DNA of 64,000 nt from Podospora bellae-mahoneyi. Taxonomy: Eukaryota; Ascomycota; Sordariomycetes; Sordariales; Podosporaceae. Position 1 is the first letter of the stretch; each line of letters opens with the position of its first letter. The stretch is from positions 7,378,001 to 7,442,000 of the forward strand of contig NW_026946359.1 in assembly GCF_035222275.1 (NCBI RefSeq), written 5' to 3'. Shown here piece by piece: positions 19,632 to 30,277 of the stretch. Both the position numbers and the translations under genes were made by a program. Under the pieces are notes generated by a model. That model saw only the letters and a program-made list of their open reading frames with translations, was not told the origin of the DNA and did no database searches.

Positions 19632-20824
19632 GATTCACTACACCTACGGAGGACACGAGTAAGAACAACACCAACAGAAAAAACCTATGGCCCCCAAAGA
19701 TACCCGTCCCCGGGCCGCCAGACAAGATAGGCGGACAACAAACAAGATTCCGAGTGGTAAAGTGACACCCGACACTGCCACGAGTGACAAAGCAAGCGGT
19801 GAAAAACAAGACTCAGCACTGAGAAACAAGACAACAAATACCCGGGTCGTTCCTTCAAGTCAGACGAACAAGTCACCGCCGAGTCGAGATGCCAGACCAC
19901 GCAGTCCACCGCCTCCATTGAACCAGAGATACAAGTCCTCGAATGCCTCGAACCGAAAGATCAAAGATGACACACGCCCAGCCTCGACCAGAGCTGAAAG
20001 CCAAAGGAAGCCTGGAAGTAAAGTCACCCCGGGTGATACTGGGCAAAAAAGGAGGAAAGCTGGGAGGGATACACCATCCAAAGTTGGGCATCAAAACGCA
20101 GCCAGGTAGAACAAGGGCTGCTGGGAATAAACAAGACTCATGCGGTGATCTTCGGAATGACAAGCGGCAATCAAACCACAATTTTAGGGCATCGGGTCCT
20201 GAGTTTGGTCAGATGCTTCAGGCTGAGCCTCTTATTAAGAAGTGGTTGGAGAGTGTTACACCTAAGTCTGGCCTTTGTGGATCAGTGGGATTCAAATAGC
20301 ATAGAAGGAATAATACGTTAGATAAGAGAGCTCTGGACATTAATTAATCAGAATCGGAATGTGCAGAATGCTAACATTATGAAGACATTATTATTTGAAA
20401 AACATAATTGTCCGCTGCAGACTCTGCTGATTTCTTTGTGTCTACCTATCTTGCTTCTCGTTATTGTTGCATGAAACATGAAGCATGCGATGTGTGGTTT
20501 CAGCAGGAGGAATATGCCCCTATGGGGAGGTGAGGCTCTGCTGCCAAGGGGGGCGCAGTCGTGCTGTTCCCCCATGATGTCAGCACAATGAGCCGCCAAC
20601 ATGCTTGTCAAGGGCCAGCTGAATCCGACCTTGGGGCTGAGTCCACAACCATGAGGACAATCTGTGGAATTCTAAACTGTAAAGTATCCTCGGATTTCCA
20701 CCTCTACCTCCGTTCCGGTCATGTACATGTTTACCTATCTTTCCTGCTCAATCCAGTTTCACCCAACTCCTTTCTAGATCACTCCCGTTCTTCAATACGA
20801 AATTCGTGACAGCCAAAGCATACA
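19632..20824. other. Low-complexity coding-like sequence and upstream region of the ankyrin gene
   Basis: Overlapping + frames (19687-20109 and 19943-20299) encode Lys/Arg/Ser/Pro-rich disordered sequence and may be former 3' exons of the degenerate ankyrin gene. The second ends in a more ordered stretch, PEFGQMLQAEPLIKKWLES. No domain is recognisable. 20300-20824 holds nothing further. Confidence 0.35.
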
Positions 20825-22439
20825 ATGTTGGACCAGATCATCATACTACAAGATTCCGCCCAGAGGCTCTCAACAACCTACAACACCTTGACCTACAGGG
20901 TCCTATGCAGTGACAGCAGTCTCAGGGATCTTTTCAGTAGCATCAAGACTGTCTCTGTAGCACTGGACTCGTGCAGAGGTCTTCTTGAACAGCTCAAGTC
21001 TGGCACAACCAGCATTCCGATACCCACAGATCTCTCCCCGCGTCTTGAGGCGAACCTGGAGGAGTGCAAGGAGGCCTTTGCGGATGCCGACGAGAAGGCA
21101 AAAAAGCTGATGCCCCAGCTCGGTCTGCTCGGTTCCACGAAGCTGTTTGAGATATTCACGCCTGCTGAGATATATCGGCTGACGAGTCAGCTATATGCGA
21201 GGGGACGGGAGTTTTATCGAGTTGGTCAGGCTATTAGGTTGTATGTTGACCCTTCCCTCCTTTATCACATCAACACAATAACACATTACCCCTTTTACAC
21301 ATTACCACATTTCCACAATAATACATTAGCACATTAACACATTAGCACATGGACATTCTACCACACTACCATAACACTATATTAACCCCCCCACGCAACC
21401 CGCTGAGCCTTCATACCTATTCATGCGGTTTTGTACTGACGTGCCATCGACAACATCCAGACAAACAACCTCACAACTCCCCCAAAACATCCTCTCCAAC
21501 GCCCGACAGCCATTCGGCCAGCCCCTCCAAATCCGAGGTTTCCAACCCATCGTTCAATTCCAACCCCCGAGATTCCAATACCAGCCCAACAACACGCCCA
21601 ACATCAACGAGAAATCCCAACCGACCGGGCACACCACCCTCCACGATCTATGCGCCACCACCGGAAAAACCACCAAAACCACTAACGTCATCAAGTCCCT
21701 CCTGGAAAAAGGAGCCGACCCAACCGCCACACTCAACGCAACTTATTCCCAGTTAACAGCCGTACACATCGCCTCCTACCACAATAACGTCGCCGCACTG
21801 GAAGCCACCAAGGAAAGTATGACAACTATCAAAACATTTACATACCAGCCAACTACCACCAGGTACACCCACTATCAGCCAGCCCCCAGTAATTATACTT
21901 CCTACCAGCCTACAAGTTACATCGGGCAGTACAGATGGAAGAGCCTACTCAAACAGAAAGATTTCCAGGGCATGACGCCCCTTCACTGGGCAGCCTATGG
22001 TGTCTGTCCTGAGGCGACAGAGTTCTTGCTTAAAGAGGTGGAGGATGCTGGGTTGAGGCAAGAGGTGGTTGATGGCAGGGATCGAGAGGGGAGGACGGCG
22101 TTGATTGTTCTGGCGGGGGGGTATAAGTTGCGGGATAGGGAGTCGGTGACAAAGATTGCGAAGGGACTTGTCAAGGCGGGGGCGAGTTTGGATGTGGGGG
22201 ATAGGAGGGGGAAGACGGCGAGGGGGATGGTGGTTGAGCTTGGGGTTGAGAAGGAGGCGGCTGGGAAGAAGCAGGAGGAGCAGACGGGTGGTGGTGGTAG
22301 TGTTTTGGGGTTGGGCTATCAAGGGGGTTATCAGGCTTATAGGTGGCAGGGTTATCAGGGAGGGGGACAGCAGAGTAATGGTTTGCCGGGTTGGAGGGGA
22401 AATAGCTATCAGGGAGGAGGTTGGACAAGTGGGAGGTAG
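20825..22439 (+). CDS. Ankyrin-repeat protein with coiled N-terminus and prion-like Gly/Tyr/Gln tail
   Basis: Two exons (20825-21240 and 21461-22439) give 464 aa. The intron has donor GTATGT, branch TACTGAC at about 21434 and acceptor CCAG at 21460. Residues 1-138 are helical and rich in Leu/Lys/Glu. Ankyrin-type units follow from about 195 (GHTTLHDLCATT, IKSLLEKGADP, GMTPLHWAAYG, GRTALIVLAGG, then VKAGASLD). Between the units sits a Tyr-Gln-Pro spacer (THYQPAP, SYQPTSY). The last 50 residues are repeats of GYQGG/GGGQQ/SYQGGG type with almost no acidic residues, a composition typical of phase-separating or prion-like domains. No signal peptide. Its degenerate paralogue lies immediately upstream. 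The role is unknown; ankyrin proteins are generally binding scaffolds. Confidence 0.75.
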
Positions 22440-22833
22440 GGATTCAACTGTTGGAGAAAGTCAATCTGAAAAGTGTTTTTGAAGCCATCACCAACCTTAT
22501 CGTTGACCTCGGGATGGACGCCACATTGGGACCCTGGGTGAAATTTGCCGAGCAAGGGTCTAGTTCAGCTCCCAGCGCTAGCAGGGATTATTTGCAGATC
22601 ATGTCCCCGCAATCTGACACTTGAGAGGCAGGGGTCATTCCCTTGGGTTGACCCTTGATGACGAAGTTCTTGTCGGAATAATTGTGAGGAAACATTTTCA
22701 GAGTTGAAAAGCAACATTATGTTGTTAACACAAACAAGCAAGCATAGTCCCAATAAATTACAACCCATTGTTCACCAAAAAAACTAGGTACTCAATTATC
22801 CCACCATCGCCATCACTCCATCACCAACCCACT
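22440..22833. other. Intergenic, 3' flanks of converging genes
   Basis: This is the space between the ankyrin gene (+) and the PLAC8 gene (-), whose 3' ends converge here. No feature recognised. Confidence 0.5.
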
Positions 22834-23450
22834 CTACTGCTTCTGCTCCACAGGCACAACCATAACCTCAGCAGCTTTATACTGCTCCTGAATCCCTTTC
22901 TGGCTCTGCTCACCAGAAGCCCTCAGCTCAGCCTCCTTATCCATCTGCACCATGTCACAGCACCCGCAACAGCACGCCAAGGCAACATCCACCGCGCAGC
23001 TACCCTGAAGGTTGTACTTGGCTCGGAAATCCGCTCTCTGAATTGCCATGGGAAGCCACTGCATGCAGACAGCTGTTGAACCGCAGAATAGAAGGCACTA
23101 CAGATCATGTCAGCAACCTATCATCCGAGTGAAAGCTTGGAACATACCGAAGTGTTGATAGGCTCATAGCCCCTCAGACTAGCGCTCTTGTTCACCCTGT
23201 GATGTGTCCTGCCAAACACGACACACGGCAAGCACCAAGTCATAAGACATGTCTCGAGCGGATTGACAAAGTTCCAGAAGTTGTGTGTCCATGGCTGAGC
23301 GGTGGCGGGCGACTTGGAGTTGAAGTGCTCGGAGGGTGCGGCAAAGACTTTGTTGAACTTGTCTTTCCACTCGGCCACGTCGGCATCAGAGATGGGACCA
23401 GTGGCCTGGGTCGAAGGGGTAACAGTGGCTTGGGGGGCGGGAGCGGCCAT
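22834..23450 (-). CDS. PLAC8 family cysteine-rich protein
   Basis: Two exons (23450-23148 and 23097-22834) separated by a 50-nt intron (GTATGT..TGTAG) give 188 aa. After a Pro/Thr/Ala-rich lead come the PLAC8 features: CLMTWCLPCVVFGRTHHR around residues 68-85, GYEPINTS before the intron, CLLFCGSTAVCMQWLPM in the hydrophobic middle, and the CCCGCCDMVQMDKE segment. PLAC8 proteins are small membrane-associated Cys-rich proteins linked in fungi and plants to metal or calcium handling and cell size (family knowledge). A hydrophobic stretch around residues 101-118 fits membrane association. Intact. Confidence 0.9.
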
Positions 23451-24269
23451 TTTGATAGAATTAGAAAATAAGGTGTATGTAAGTGGCGTGAAAGGCCGGG
23501 TATCTTTGCCAGTAAAAGGAGAAGGGAAAAAGAGCGATGAGAACGACAGTGGTAAGACTGTTGCCGAGAATAAAAGAAGAAATGCTGATCAGTGACAAAG
23601 GCCCTTCTCCCACATCTTATACACCATCGACATTGGTGACCCTGGCCGTCCGATTAAGATGAACTGGGTGACCAACTTGCAGCCAAGACGCCCACATCCC
23701 GCATGTGGCTGGCTCTGCGACTTGGCTTTCCTCCTTGCCTGCTCACACTCTGGGCAGCCACCACCAACAACATGCCACCGTCTGACTCGAAAGGTCGCGA
23801 TTATCCCGGAAACATCTTTTAGCTTCTGCGAGTGGTTCGTTTGCTGATTGGTCCTCGAATTGTGAACAGGGGAGAGTGGAGATGAACAGGGCTGTCACAA
23901 CCTGCTTGGCGAGTGCTTCTTCTTCTACCCCCGGACAGGGCTGAGACGCTGGGACTTTGGAGCCAAGTCCCAAAACACTCTAGCGGCTAGGTTCCAGCCG
24001 AACACCAGGTCGCTAAACCGTTCCTTAGCTTGGAGGCCTTCTCGAAGTTGGTGATGATGAACGAGATTGAAGGATGGATAGGATGACGTGAAAAAAAACT
24101 TTGACTATTCAGCACATCCTTCCTTTCAACTCCCCTGACCCCTATTTCGCCCTTGCCCGTGTAGTAACAATCGTTTCTCCTGCACTTCCCCGGTCGAACT
24201 GAACCAACACATCCCGCGCGCTATCTTTCAACCGCTTCTCTGTGTCCCTGACTTCTATGACTGATTGCT
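23451..24269. other. Intergenic, promoter side of PLAC8
   Basis: Contains the upstream region of the PLAC8 gene; no further gene or repeat could be supported. Confidence 0.5.
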
Positions 24270-24575
24270 TCACCTCAACTTCGTAATCGACCACTTGAGA
24301 GCCACGCTTGATAGAGACACCTTGCTACTGCTCCCATCTTCCTCCCAACCCGGAATTCTAAGCTTGAGCAATGCCAACGCGGAACTCTTGTAGAGCGGTT
24401 CGTCTTTGGTCATCATAATCGTGAGAGCCAGCAGCCTGGTAGCCATAAGTGTCACGACCACCAAGAGAGTCAACCAGGGCCAACGAACTTGAATGTAGGC
24501 TTCGTTGACGAAGACATCCCCGGGGATCAGGGTCAGGTTGGCATGTCCACGATCTAACCGTTGGATATCCTTCAC
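24270..24575 (-). pseudogene. C-terminal fragment of a fungal integral membrane protein
   Basis: The frame has no ATG and begins after a stop just downstream of the nucleoside-hydrolase relic. It contains AYIQVRWPWLTLLVVVTLMA, a strong transmembrane helix, followed by LYKSSALALLKL. An IxVRWPWL segment, one helix, then W/YKSS-LALL is the characteristic end of a family of large fungal multi-pass proteins of unknown function. The rest of that protein is not visible in the correct place, so this is probably a stump. Fusion to the hydrolase by splicing was considered, but no phase-correct junction was seen. Confidence 0.5.
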
Positions 24576-25877
24576 CTGAGCTTCTCCCCTTGATCCTGAC
24601 TATCCACCCCTCTTCCCTTAAGCTCAGCACAGCTCTTTGGCGGAAATTGAACGACAGTCTTGATCATCTCGGCGACCTTGGTATTATTAACCGCATTGAT
24701 ATACTTGACCTTTCTCAACCCAGGCGGCATCAGCGCTGCCTGATAGGGGCGAATGTACCCGTAAAAAGGCGAGTGGTACGATGTGTCGACATCGACATAA
24801 ACTAGATATTCGAAACACTCAGTCAGCAAATGTCAGTCTTTTCAATATCAGAATTGGGAAACATACCCTCCACCTCATCCAAAACAACCGCTTCCAGATC
24901 AACCATCACCGCTGCAGCAGTCTCATCCCAAAACGGCAGAAAAGTAGACTGGTTCGCCCTGACCAACCTACTCAAAGGGTTCTCATTCACCGCCATCAGC
25001 TCATCAAGAAATGCCTGATCCGGTATCACCCCATTAGCAGAATTAGCCACAAGTGTGATGTTCGGAAAGTAAGCCGTAAGCGTAATCTTGGTTGCTTCAG
25101 GGTCAATGATGAAGTTGATCTGCCACCCATATCAGCATCGAGAACCTCACTTCAACAACAACAACAACAACTTAAAACTCACATCCGAGACCAAATCGGC
25201 CTGCAGAACATCCCCTATGGCCTGGTCCAGAAAACAATCCATATACCCCCTCATGATATATAACCCAGCTGTATTTTTCGCAAAGTCTGGATCCAACCTC
25301 ACCGCCAGCGCGACGTTTGTCAGGACCCCGGCTGAGAATATGCTCACTTATCCTGGATTCTCCCTCACGGCCCTGATCATAACTCCACTGCTGAGCCCTC
25401 TGTGAAACTCACATTAGGGTAGCCATAATAGCCCTTGGTGGTAAAAGCTTCCTTCGCCACCCTTCTTGGGTCACCAGAGGTGGGATCATTTCCCAATTTC
25501 TCATTTGTCGTGTTTTCTTTTGCAAACACCCCTTTCCACGGGAACTCCCCATAGAGAAGCTTATAATTCTGGAAGGTATACGCTGTTTGCAAAAGGGGGT
25601 AGTCAGACCCCTTGTAGACGGGAATGAAAGAAGACAAGGAGGCAATCTCGAGAGAGGCAAGAGCGTGGAGGCCGGTTTGGAGAGCCCAGGAGTTGGCTGT
25701 GTCGGAGGCTAGACCGAGGACGGTGTAGTTGTAGTATAGGGGAAGTAGTAAAGCGATGAAGGCGGTGGGGTTCCAGTCGTTGTCGAGATTATTTTTTTTC
25801 TGGCTGGTGGTTGAGCCAGTGGGCAATAATAGCAAGCCTACAACGAGTAACAAGAACTGATAGCGAGGCTGCAGCAT
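24572..25877 (-). pseudogene. Secreted inosine-uridine-type nucleoside hydrolase, frameshifted
   Basis: ATG 25877 begins a signal-peptide-like sequence (FLLLVVGLLLLPTG). The IUNH landmarks follow: NLDNDWNPTAFIALLLPLYY at the start of the domain, PVYKGSDYPLL, and later GVLTNVALAVRLDPDF and LYIMRGYMDC. Two introns are clear: 25183-25120 (GTGAGT..CAG) and 24866-24802 (GTATGT..TAG). The C-terminal exon contains YVDVDTSYHSPFYG. These enzymes cleave ribonucleosides to base and ribose in purine/pyrimidine salvage. Two lesions lie close together: a one-base loss near 25381 (the frame resumes as MIRAVRENPG) and a TAA at 25350-25348 just before VSIFSAGVLTN. No splice alternative restores the frame. Probably inactive. 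Confidence 0.75.
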
Positions 25878-26279
25878 CGTGACTGAAGACGAGATGAGTA
25901 TGGTACCTTCGTCAAGTCGGGATAATTAAGATGAATACATCTTTTGGTGCAAAGAATATGTTGACGGAAAGAAGTCAGATGGTGAGGCATTTCTTGTTTG
26001 TGAGACGATAAGCACGAGTGCGATGCTGATCTGCATACAAGAGCGAGATAAGTATTCCTTCGGGAATAATAAGGTAATCAAGAGAAAAACTACGAGAGTG
26101 TGATGACGAGTAGGCTTGAAAGAAGAAATGCTTATCTGGGCTGAGCTGCAGATAGCTGAGTCAGTTTTGCTGCTGCTTGGGACCGGGCCTAAGTGATCAC
26201 CTTCGATAGCACACCATGATGGTCAGCAACGCTAAACACAGAATGCAATGCTATTAGTCTATCCAAATGTCTAATGCTA
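25878..26279. other. Intergenic, former promoter side of the nucleoside hydrolase
   Basis: No coding or repeat feature recognised. Confidence 0.5.
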
Positions 26280-26867
26280 CTACTCCTCAAGAACTGGTCC
26301 TATGTTAAAAGGCAGGTTGAAGATGTAAATCTCGCCCATCAGGACGGCACAGCCCACGGTTATCGCGATCGCAATGATAGGAAGATTTACCCGGCGATAG
26401 AGGCGCTGATAGCTATGATGAAAGTCCCGTAATTCACGCCAAGGGCTATGCTGTAGATCGTGGCGTAGTATGTTCGCTCGCTGATGAGAATCCCCGCCCT
26501 GTTTGCTGCCGACTTCCTCTTCTGATTCACCGATGTGCTTAAAGGAGCCGAGTCCTAGATTTCAACCATGAGGCTCTGTCATCACCACCTGCATAACAAC
26601 CACATACATTTCCCCGGATGGCGCCATCACCGCCCTCTTCTTTTTATTCCACCTCTTGCTGCCATTCCAGCCACTCTAAATCTGCCTTGATGCTTTGCTT
26701 CTCTTAGACGAGCTTATTTTCCGGCACTGCAAGGACATGCCCGCGCTTCCGCCGCTTTCACACGCCTATGACCTTATTGCCCGCAATACCAGCGCCGACG
26801 TTGTGCTACCAGCACTTGCAGCTGCAGTAACCACCCCTGCTCCATGACTGAAGCTTTTAAACACCAT
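26280..26867 (-). pseudogene. Small one-helix membrane protein, degenerate
   Basis: An ATG at 26867 starts MVFKSFSHGAGVVTAAASAG. Later frames contain KQSIKADLEWLEWQQEVE bounded by two TAA codons, each easily derived from CAA (Gln). After a likely acceptor CTAG at 26558-26555, an open 90-codon exon (26554-26280) contains SPWRELRDFHHSYQRLYRRV and one transmembrane helix (IIAIAITVGCAVLMG). Family not recognised. The TAA pattern fits RIP. The last exon is intact, so a shorter transcript cannot be excluded. Confidence 0.4.
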
Positions 26868-27904
26868 GATCCAAGCTCGTAGAGTCCACAGTCCAAGCTT
26901 TGACTATATTTTTCAAGCCAAAGCCAAATATCATCAGAAAGGTCGTCTCTCTCGGTAATTTTACCTCGGCATCAAAAACAGCGGCTAAAGGTTTCCCCAG
27001 CAAAGTCAACATCCTTGCAAGAAAATGAGGGGTAAACCACTGTCATCACAGCTCATACAAATACACGGGCCCTGGTACAGGGTCTAGAGCTGCTAGTGGT
27101 CGCTAGTGTGATCCTCCGAGCATAGTCACTTGGCGTACCTGGGCTGCGAGGCAGTCAGCGAGAGTTTCCTCCTTTTCTCGCTCTGTGTGGCTACCAAGAC
27201 ACCTCAGTTCTTATAAGCAGCCAAAGAAGTCGTATGACTAATCTTCCCAGTCTACTTGTCCGAGGTGTCGAATAATGACAAAACTCTCTACAAAATTCAC
27301 TCTCTTGTCTGAATCTAGAGATCTAATTCAACCATTGCCAAGAATGATCCACAATACCTGCTTCCGTAGATTGGCTTCTCCTTGGGACTAGACTTATATT
27401 CAGGGCTTGGTTGTACAAGTCGCTTCATTCATGTCACTCCTTTCATTGGACTCCTCGGATTCAAAATCTTGGGTTCATGCTCGCCAAAATCACAATCACA
27501 TCGCTCCAAGAGACGCGGCCGAAAACAATTGGATTAGCTAAACCGCTTTCACATTTAAGTAACCCTGTGAGCATTTTTAGCATGAAATGGGCTATCAAGA
27601 AAAAACTTTGGCATGGTTGCCCATCCAAATCTGGAGTCTAACCCCTCAGACTTCTTTGGTCTGCTCCCTTGCCCTAGTGTTCAACAGTTACATCGTCTTG
27701 AAGAAATGAGGCCAAGCTCACCAGAAATGCCAGCATGTTCGTCACCAAGCCTGGGTGATCCTGGCAGGCAGGTAGACACAATCCAGAGACCTACCTGCTG
27801 GAAGGTAACACCTATGTCTATAAAGTCTCAAAGACATCCCTCTCTCCAAAGAACATGAAGCCTCATCCCTATCACTCCCGCCACACTCACCCACCCCCTT
27901 CACA
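26868..27904. other. Intergenic, nothing recognised
   Basis: No conserved reading frame or repeat could be supported. The last 60 nt, CT-rich with CACAATG at the start codon, form the 5' leader of the next gene. Confidence 0.5.
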
Positions 27905-28531
27905 ATGCGTCTCTCCACCCTCCTCCTCGCTTCCCTAACCGGCCTAGCCAACGCAAACTTCGACCTCTACCTAGGCACCGAACTCTATGCCTTGGATCCC
28001 ACCAGCAACATCTTCCGCGGCTGGTACATCTTCGACAACGACCCCAGCGCCAACGACGTTCGTTCTTTCTCCCCTTTTCACCCCCCCCCTCTTTTCGCAC
28101 CTAACCACCCCCTCCTTTTAGGTCTTCGCCCACGGCCTCTACATCTCCAAAGACGACGTCTCAGGCAGAACGATCGGCGTGCGATGTGCCGGCAGCGGCT
28201 GTCTCGGCGGTGCCGCCACTGACATCAACGTCCTCGAGATGCATTTCAGCAACAATCCCCTTTACCACTGGAGTAAGTCCCCTTTCCCCTCCTCCTTTTC
28301 CCCTTCCACTTCATCCAATAAGCCCTGGCTGATAATCCCCCCAAAGCCATCTACAAAGACAGAGGTCACCCCTACAAAATGTACGGCCTCGACGGCAGAA
28401 CCTACGGGGAGTGTATCCTCTTTCCCGGCGTCGACTTCCACCATACGAGGGGCTTGCAGACCCGGAGCGCCGTCCGCAAGTTTCGCTGTTTGACGCAGTT
28501 TACTGCTGCGCAGATCAAGGCTGCAGCATAG
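27905..28531 (+). CDS. Small secreted protein, 162 aa
   Basis: Three exons (27905-28057, 28122-28272, 28347-28531) with introns of 64 nt (GTTCGT..TTAG) and 74 nt (GTAAGT..AAAG). The start is ATG 27905 in context CACAATGCG. Residues 1-18 are a clear signal peptide (MRLSTLLLASLTGLANA). The mature part holds two Cys close together (RCAGSGCLGG), the segment INVLEMHFSNNPLYHWTIY spanning the second junction, then MYGLDGRTYGECILFPG. This conserved layout (GxRCxGxxC, ILFPG) is familiar from small secreted proteins of Sordariomycetes and is often listed among effector candidates; activity unknown. Both junctions keep the frame, so the gene is intact. Confidence 0.8.
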
Positions 28532-29149
28532 GTAGGTAGGGAAATTTCTACCTCTCTACTAAGAGAGGGAGTGATGCTCTGGTGAATCCAAGCTTGGGAA
28601 TACTACGAGTAGATAGTCATGGTTCCTAGAAATCAAATCAATGGTAGAGGCAAACATAGACTACAACCTTCAAAGCTCTCACCACACTGTACCTTGGAGT
28701 CCCGCACGCTACACTTTACATTATTTCGATTACTACAGCTCAATCTAGCTCGATGCTCTCATTTCACTGAATATCCAGGCCATCCAAGTTTCATATGTAT
28801 ATTGCACAAATATTTATATCTCATAACCAAAAGTCATCACATCATAACAAAAAACTGCCCCCCACATTAATATGCAGCCCAAAGGAAGCTAGAACAAAGA
28901 AATCCGCAACCAATCACATATTCCAAAAAGATCGCCTTCCAAACACCCATTATCCAAAACTCTTCTTCAACTCGCTTCGCTTCGCTTGCTTGGTTCAAAT
29001 GGTCGCTCAAGTCAAAGTAGCCAGCATAGCCTTCATCAACTTCGGAGGAGGACCTGTATCACATCAACCAACGAGTCAGCTTCCCCATCCTCAACGCCAT
29101 AAAAGCGAACTGCAGTTGAAGGAAAACGCACCGAATCCGGCAAACCGAG
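28532..29149. other. Intergenic, nothing recognised
   Basis: AT-rich around 28790-28870; no supported feature. Confidence 0.5.
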
Positions 29150-29654
29150 CACCGATTACCGGTTCCTCGGCACGCTAATAGACATCCTGCCACGTTCATC
29201 CTTCTCGATTCTCACTCCTCCCCTCGCCGGCTCCTCCATCGTCTCAATTCTCGCTGGCGCCAGTGCTTGTGCCAAGGTCTGTTTCCTCCCACATTATTAT
29301 ATCCCCTTTTCCCTCGCTAACACCTCCTCCTCCCAGCTCGAACTGGCCGATGAGATCGTCGCCACCCTAGGTAATGACCCCCAAGTCATCGCCGGTGCCG
29401 CCGCTCTCGTGGCCGCAGAGAAGAACTTCAACCCTTTTGCTGTTGATATCCCCACCATCTGCAGCAATGCTGCCTTGCCGGCTACTCCTGAGCTGAGGGG
29501 TATCATCCCCTTGGTCGACCCTGCTGTGAAGGGGGCTGATGTTCAGAACGCGAACTCGGCGGCGAGCTAGCAGGCTCCGTTGGCGGATGCGGGGTTGAGT
29601 GTGGCTGATATTTCGAGGGCGGCTCGGTTTGAGAACTTTGAGGAGCAGGCTTAA
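29150..29654 (+). pseudogene. Fungal secreted protein of unknown function, N-terminus lost and stop inside
   Basis: A good intron (29277-29336, GTCTGT..CCAG) joins a hydrophobic Ala/Leu/Ser exon to an exon reading LELADEIVATLGNDPQ, NPFAVDIPTIC and GIIPLVDPAVKGADVQNANS. This matches a conserved fungal secreted family with an alpha-helical N-terminal half and one conserved Cys. An in-frame TAG at 29568-29570 precedes LSVADISRAARFENF and the natural stop at 29652-29654. No initiating Met with a signal peptide is visible in frame. It is probably a relic, although a 77-codon-shorter product up to the TAG is possible. Confidence 0.5.
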
Positions 29655-30052
29655 GCGTTGGAACGAGAGCTCCAGCAGTGGTGTTTAGTGGGGAACGGGT
29701 GAGAGGAGAGGAGAGTGGGGATCGTACATGGTGGAATATCTTTGACAGCTAACAAGAGAATCACGACGGGTAGTAGGTCACAATACATCAACTGGTCACT
29801 TGATCACCGTCTTAATCCACCTTTCAAGAAACAAGTTCTACACGAATCACATAACGAGCGTATTTACAATCACATCTCCAGCCAGGAGCTAACCCGCACA
29901 TACCAACTCATTCTGTTGCCCCCTGAACAACCCACACACGCTCCATTACCATATAGTTCCCGAATCGGTTTTAATTCCGTCCTTTTCTCTTTTCCCATTC
30001 AGCCTCCCGAGTGGGAAGGAGGGGGTTGGTTTGCTAGTTCTACACCAATGTG
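29655..30052. other. Intergenic, nothing recognised
   Basis: No supported feature between the secreted-protein relic and the 74-aa secreted peptide gene. Confidence 0.5.
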
Positions 30053-30277
30053 TCAGACCTTTGGATCGGTGTATTTTCCGTGAAAAAAGTTGGTGGTTGA
30101 CCGCACCTTCTTGTAGCAGCCGCGCATCATGAGGCAGCGCGGTGCGGGCTCAGGGGCGGGTTCAGGCTCGCGTTTAACTGCCTGGAGTTCGGCCTTGGGG
30201 ACAGGGGCGGGAGCAGGGAGCGCGAGGGCAGTGGTGGTTAGGGCGAGGAGGGTGAGAATGGTCGTTTTGAACTGCAT
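30053..30277 (-). CDS. Small secreted peptide precursor, 74 aa
   Basis: A single exon from ATG 30277. The signal peptide is strong (FKTTILTLLALTTTALA, cleavage expected near residue 19). A Pro/Ala/Glu-rich pro-region follows, containing a Lys-Arg site (QAVKREPEP) that a Kex2-type protease could cut. The C-terminal part is basic with two Cys (RCLMMRGCYKKV). It resembles small processed secreted peptides, but the family is unknown. A proline-alternating region (PAPAPVPK, PEPAPEPAP) resembles pheromone or RiPP precursors only superficially; no repeated core peptide is present. Confidence 0.6.
   Translation of the reverse strand: MQFKTTILTLLALTTTALALPAPAPVPKAELQAVKREPEPAPEPAPRCLMMRGCYKKVRSTTNFFHGKYTDPKV

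Noticed and set aside
22156-22482. Arg/Gly-rich plus frame and Pro-rich minus frames around the ankyrin tail
   Set aside because: Out-of-frame readings of the GC-rich Gly/Tyr/Gln coding tail.
25300-25420. Alternative intron that would rescue the nucleoside hydrolase
   Set aside because: GTGAGT..CTCAG (about 78 nt) exists but gives the wrong phase and would delete a conserved segment.
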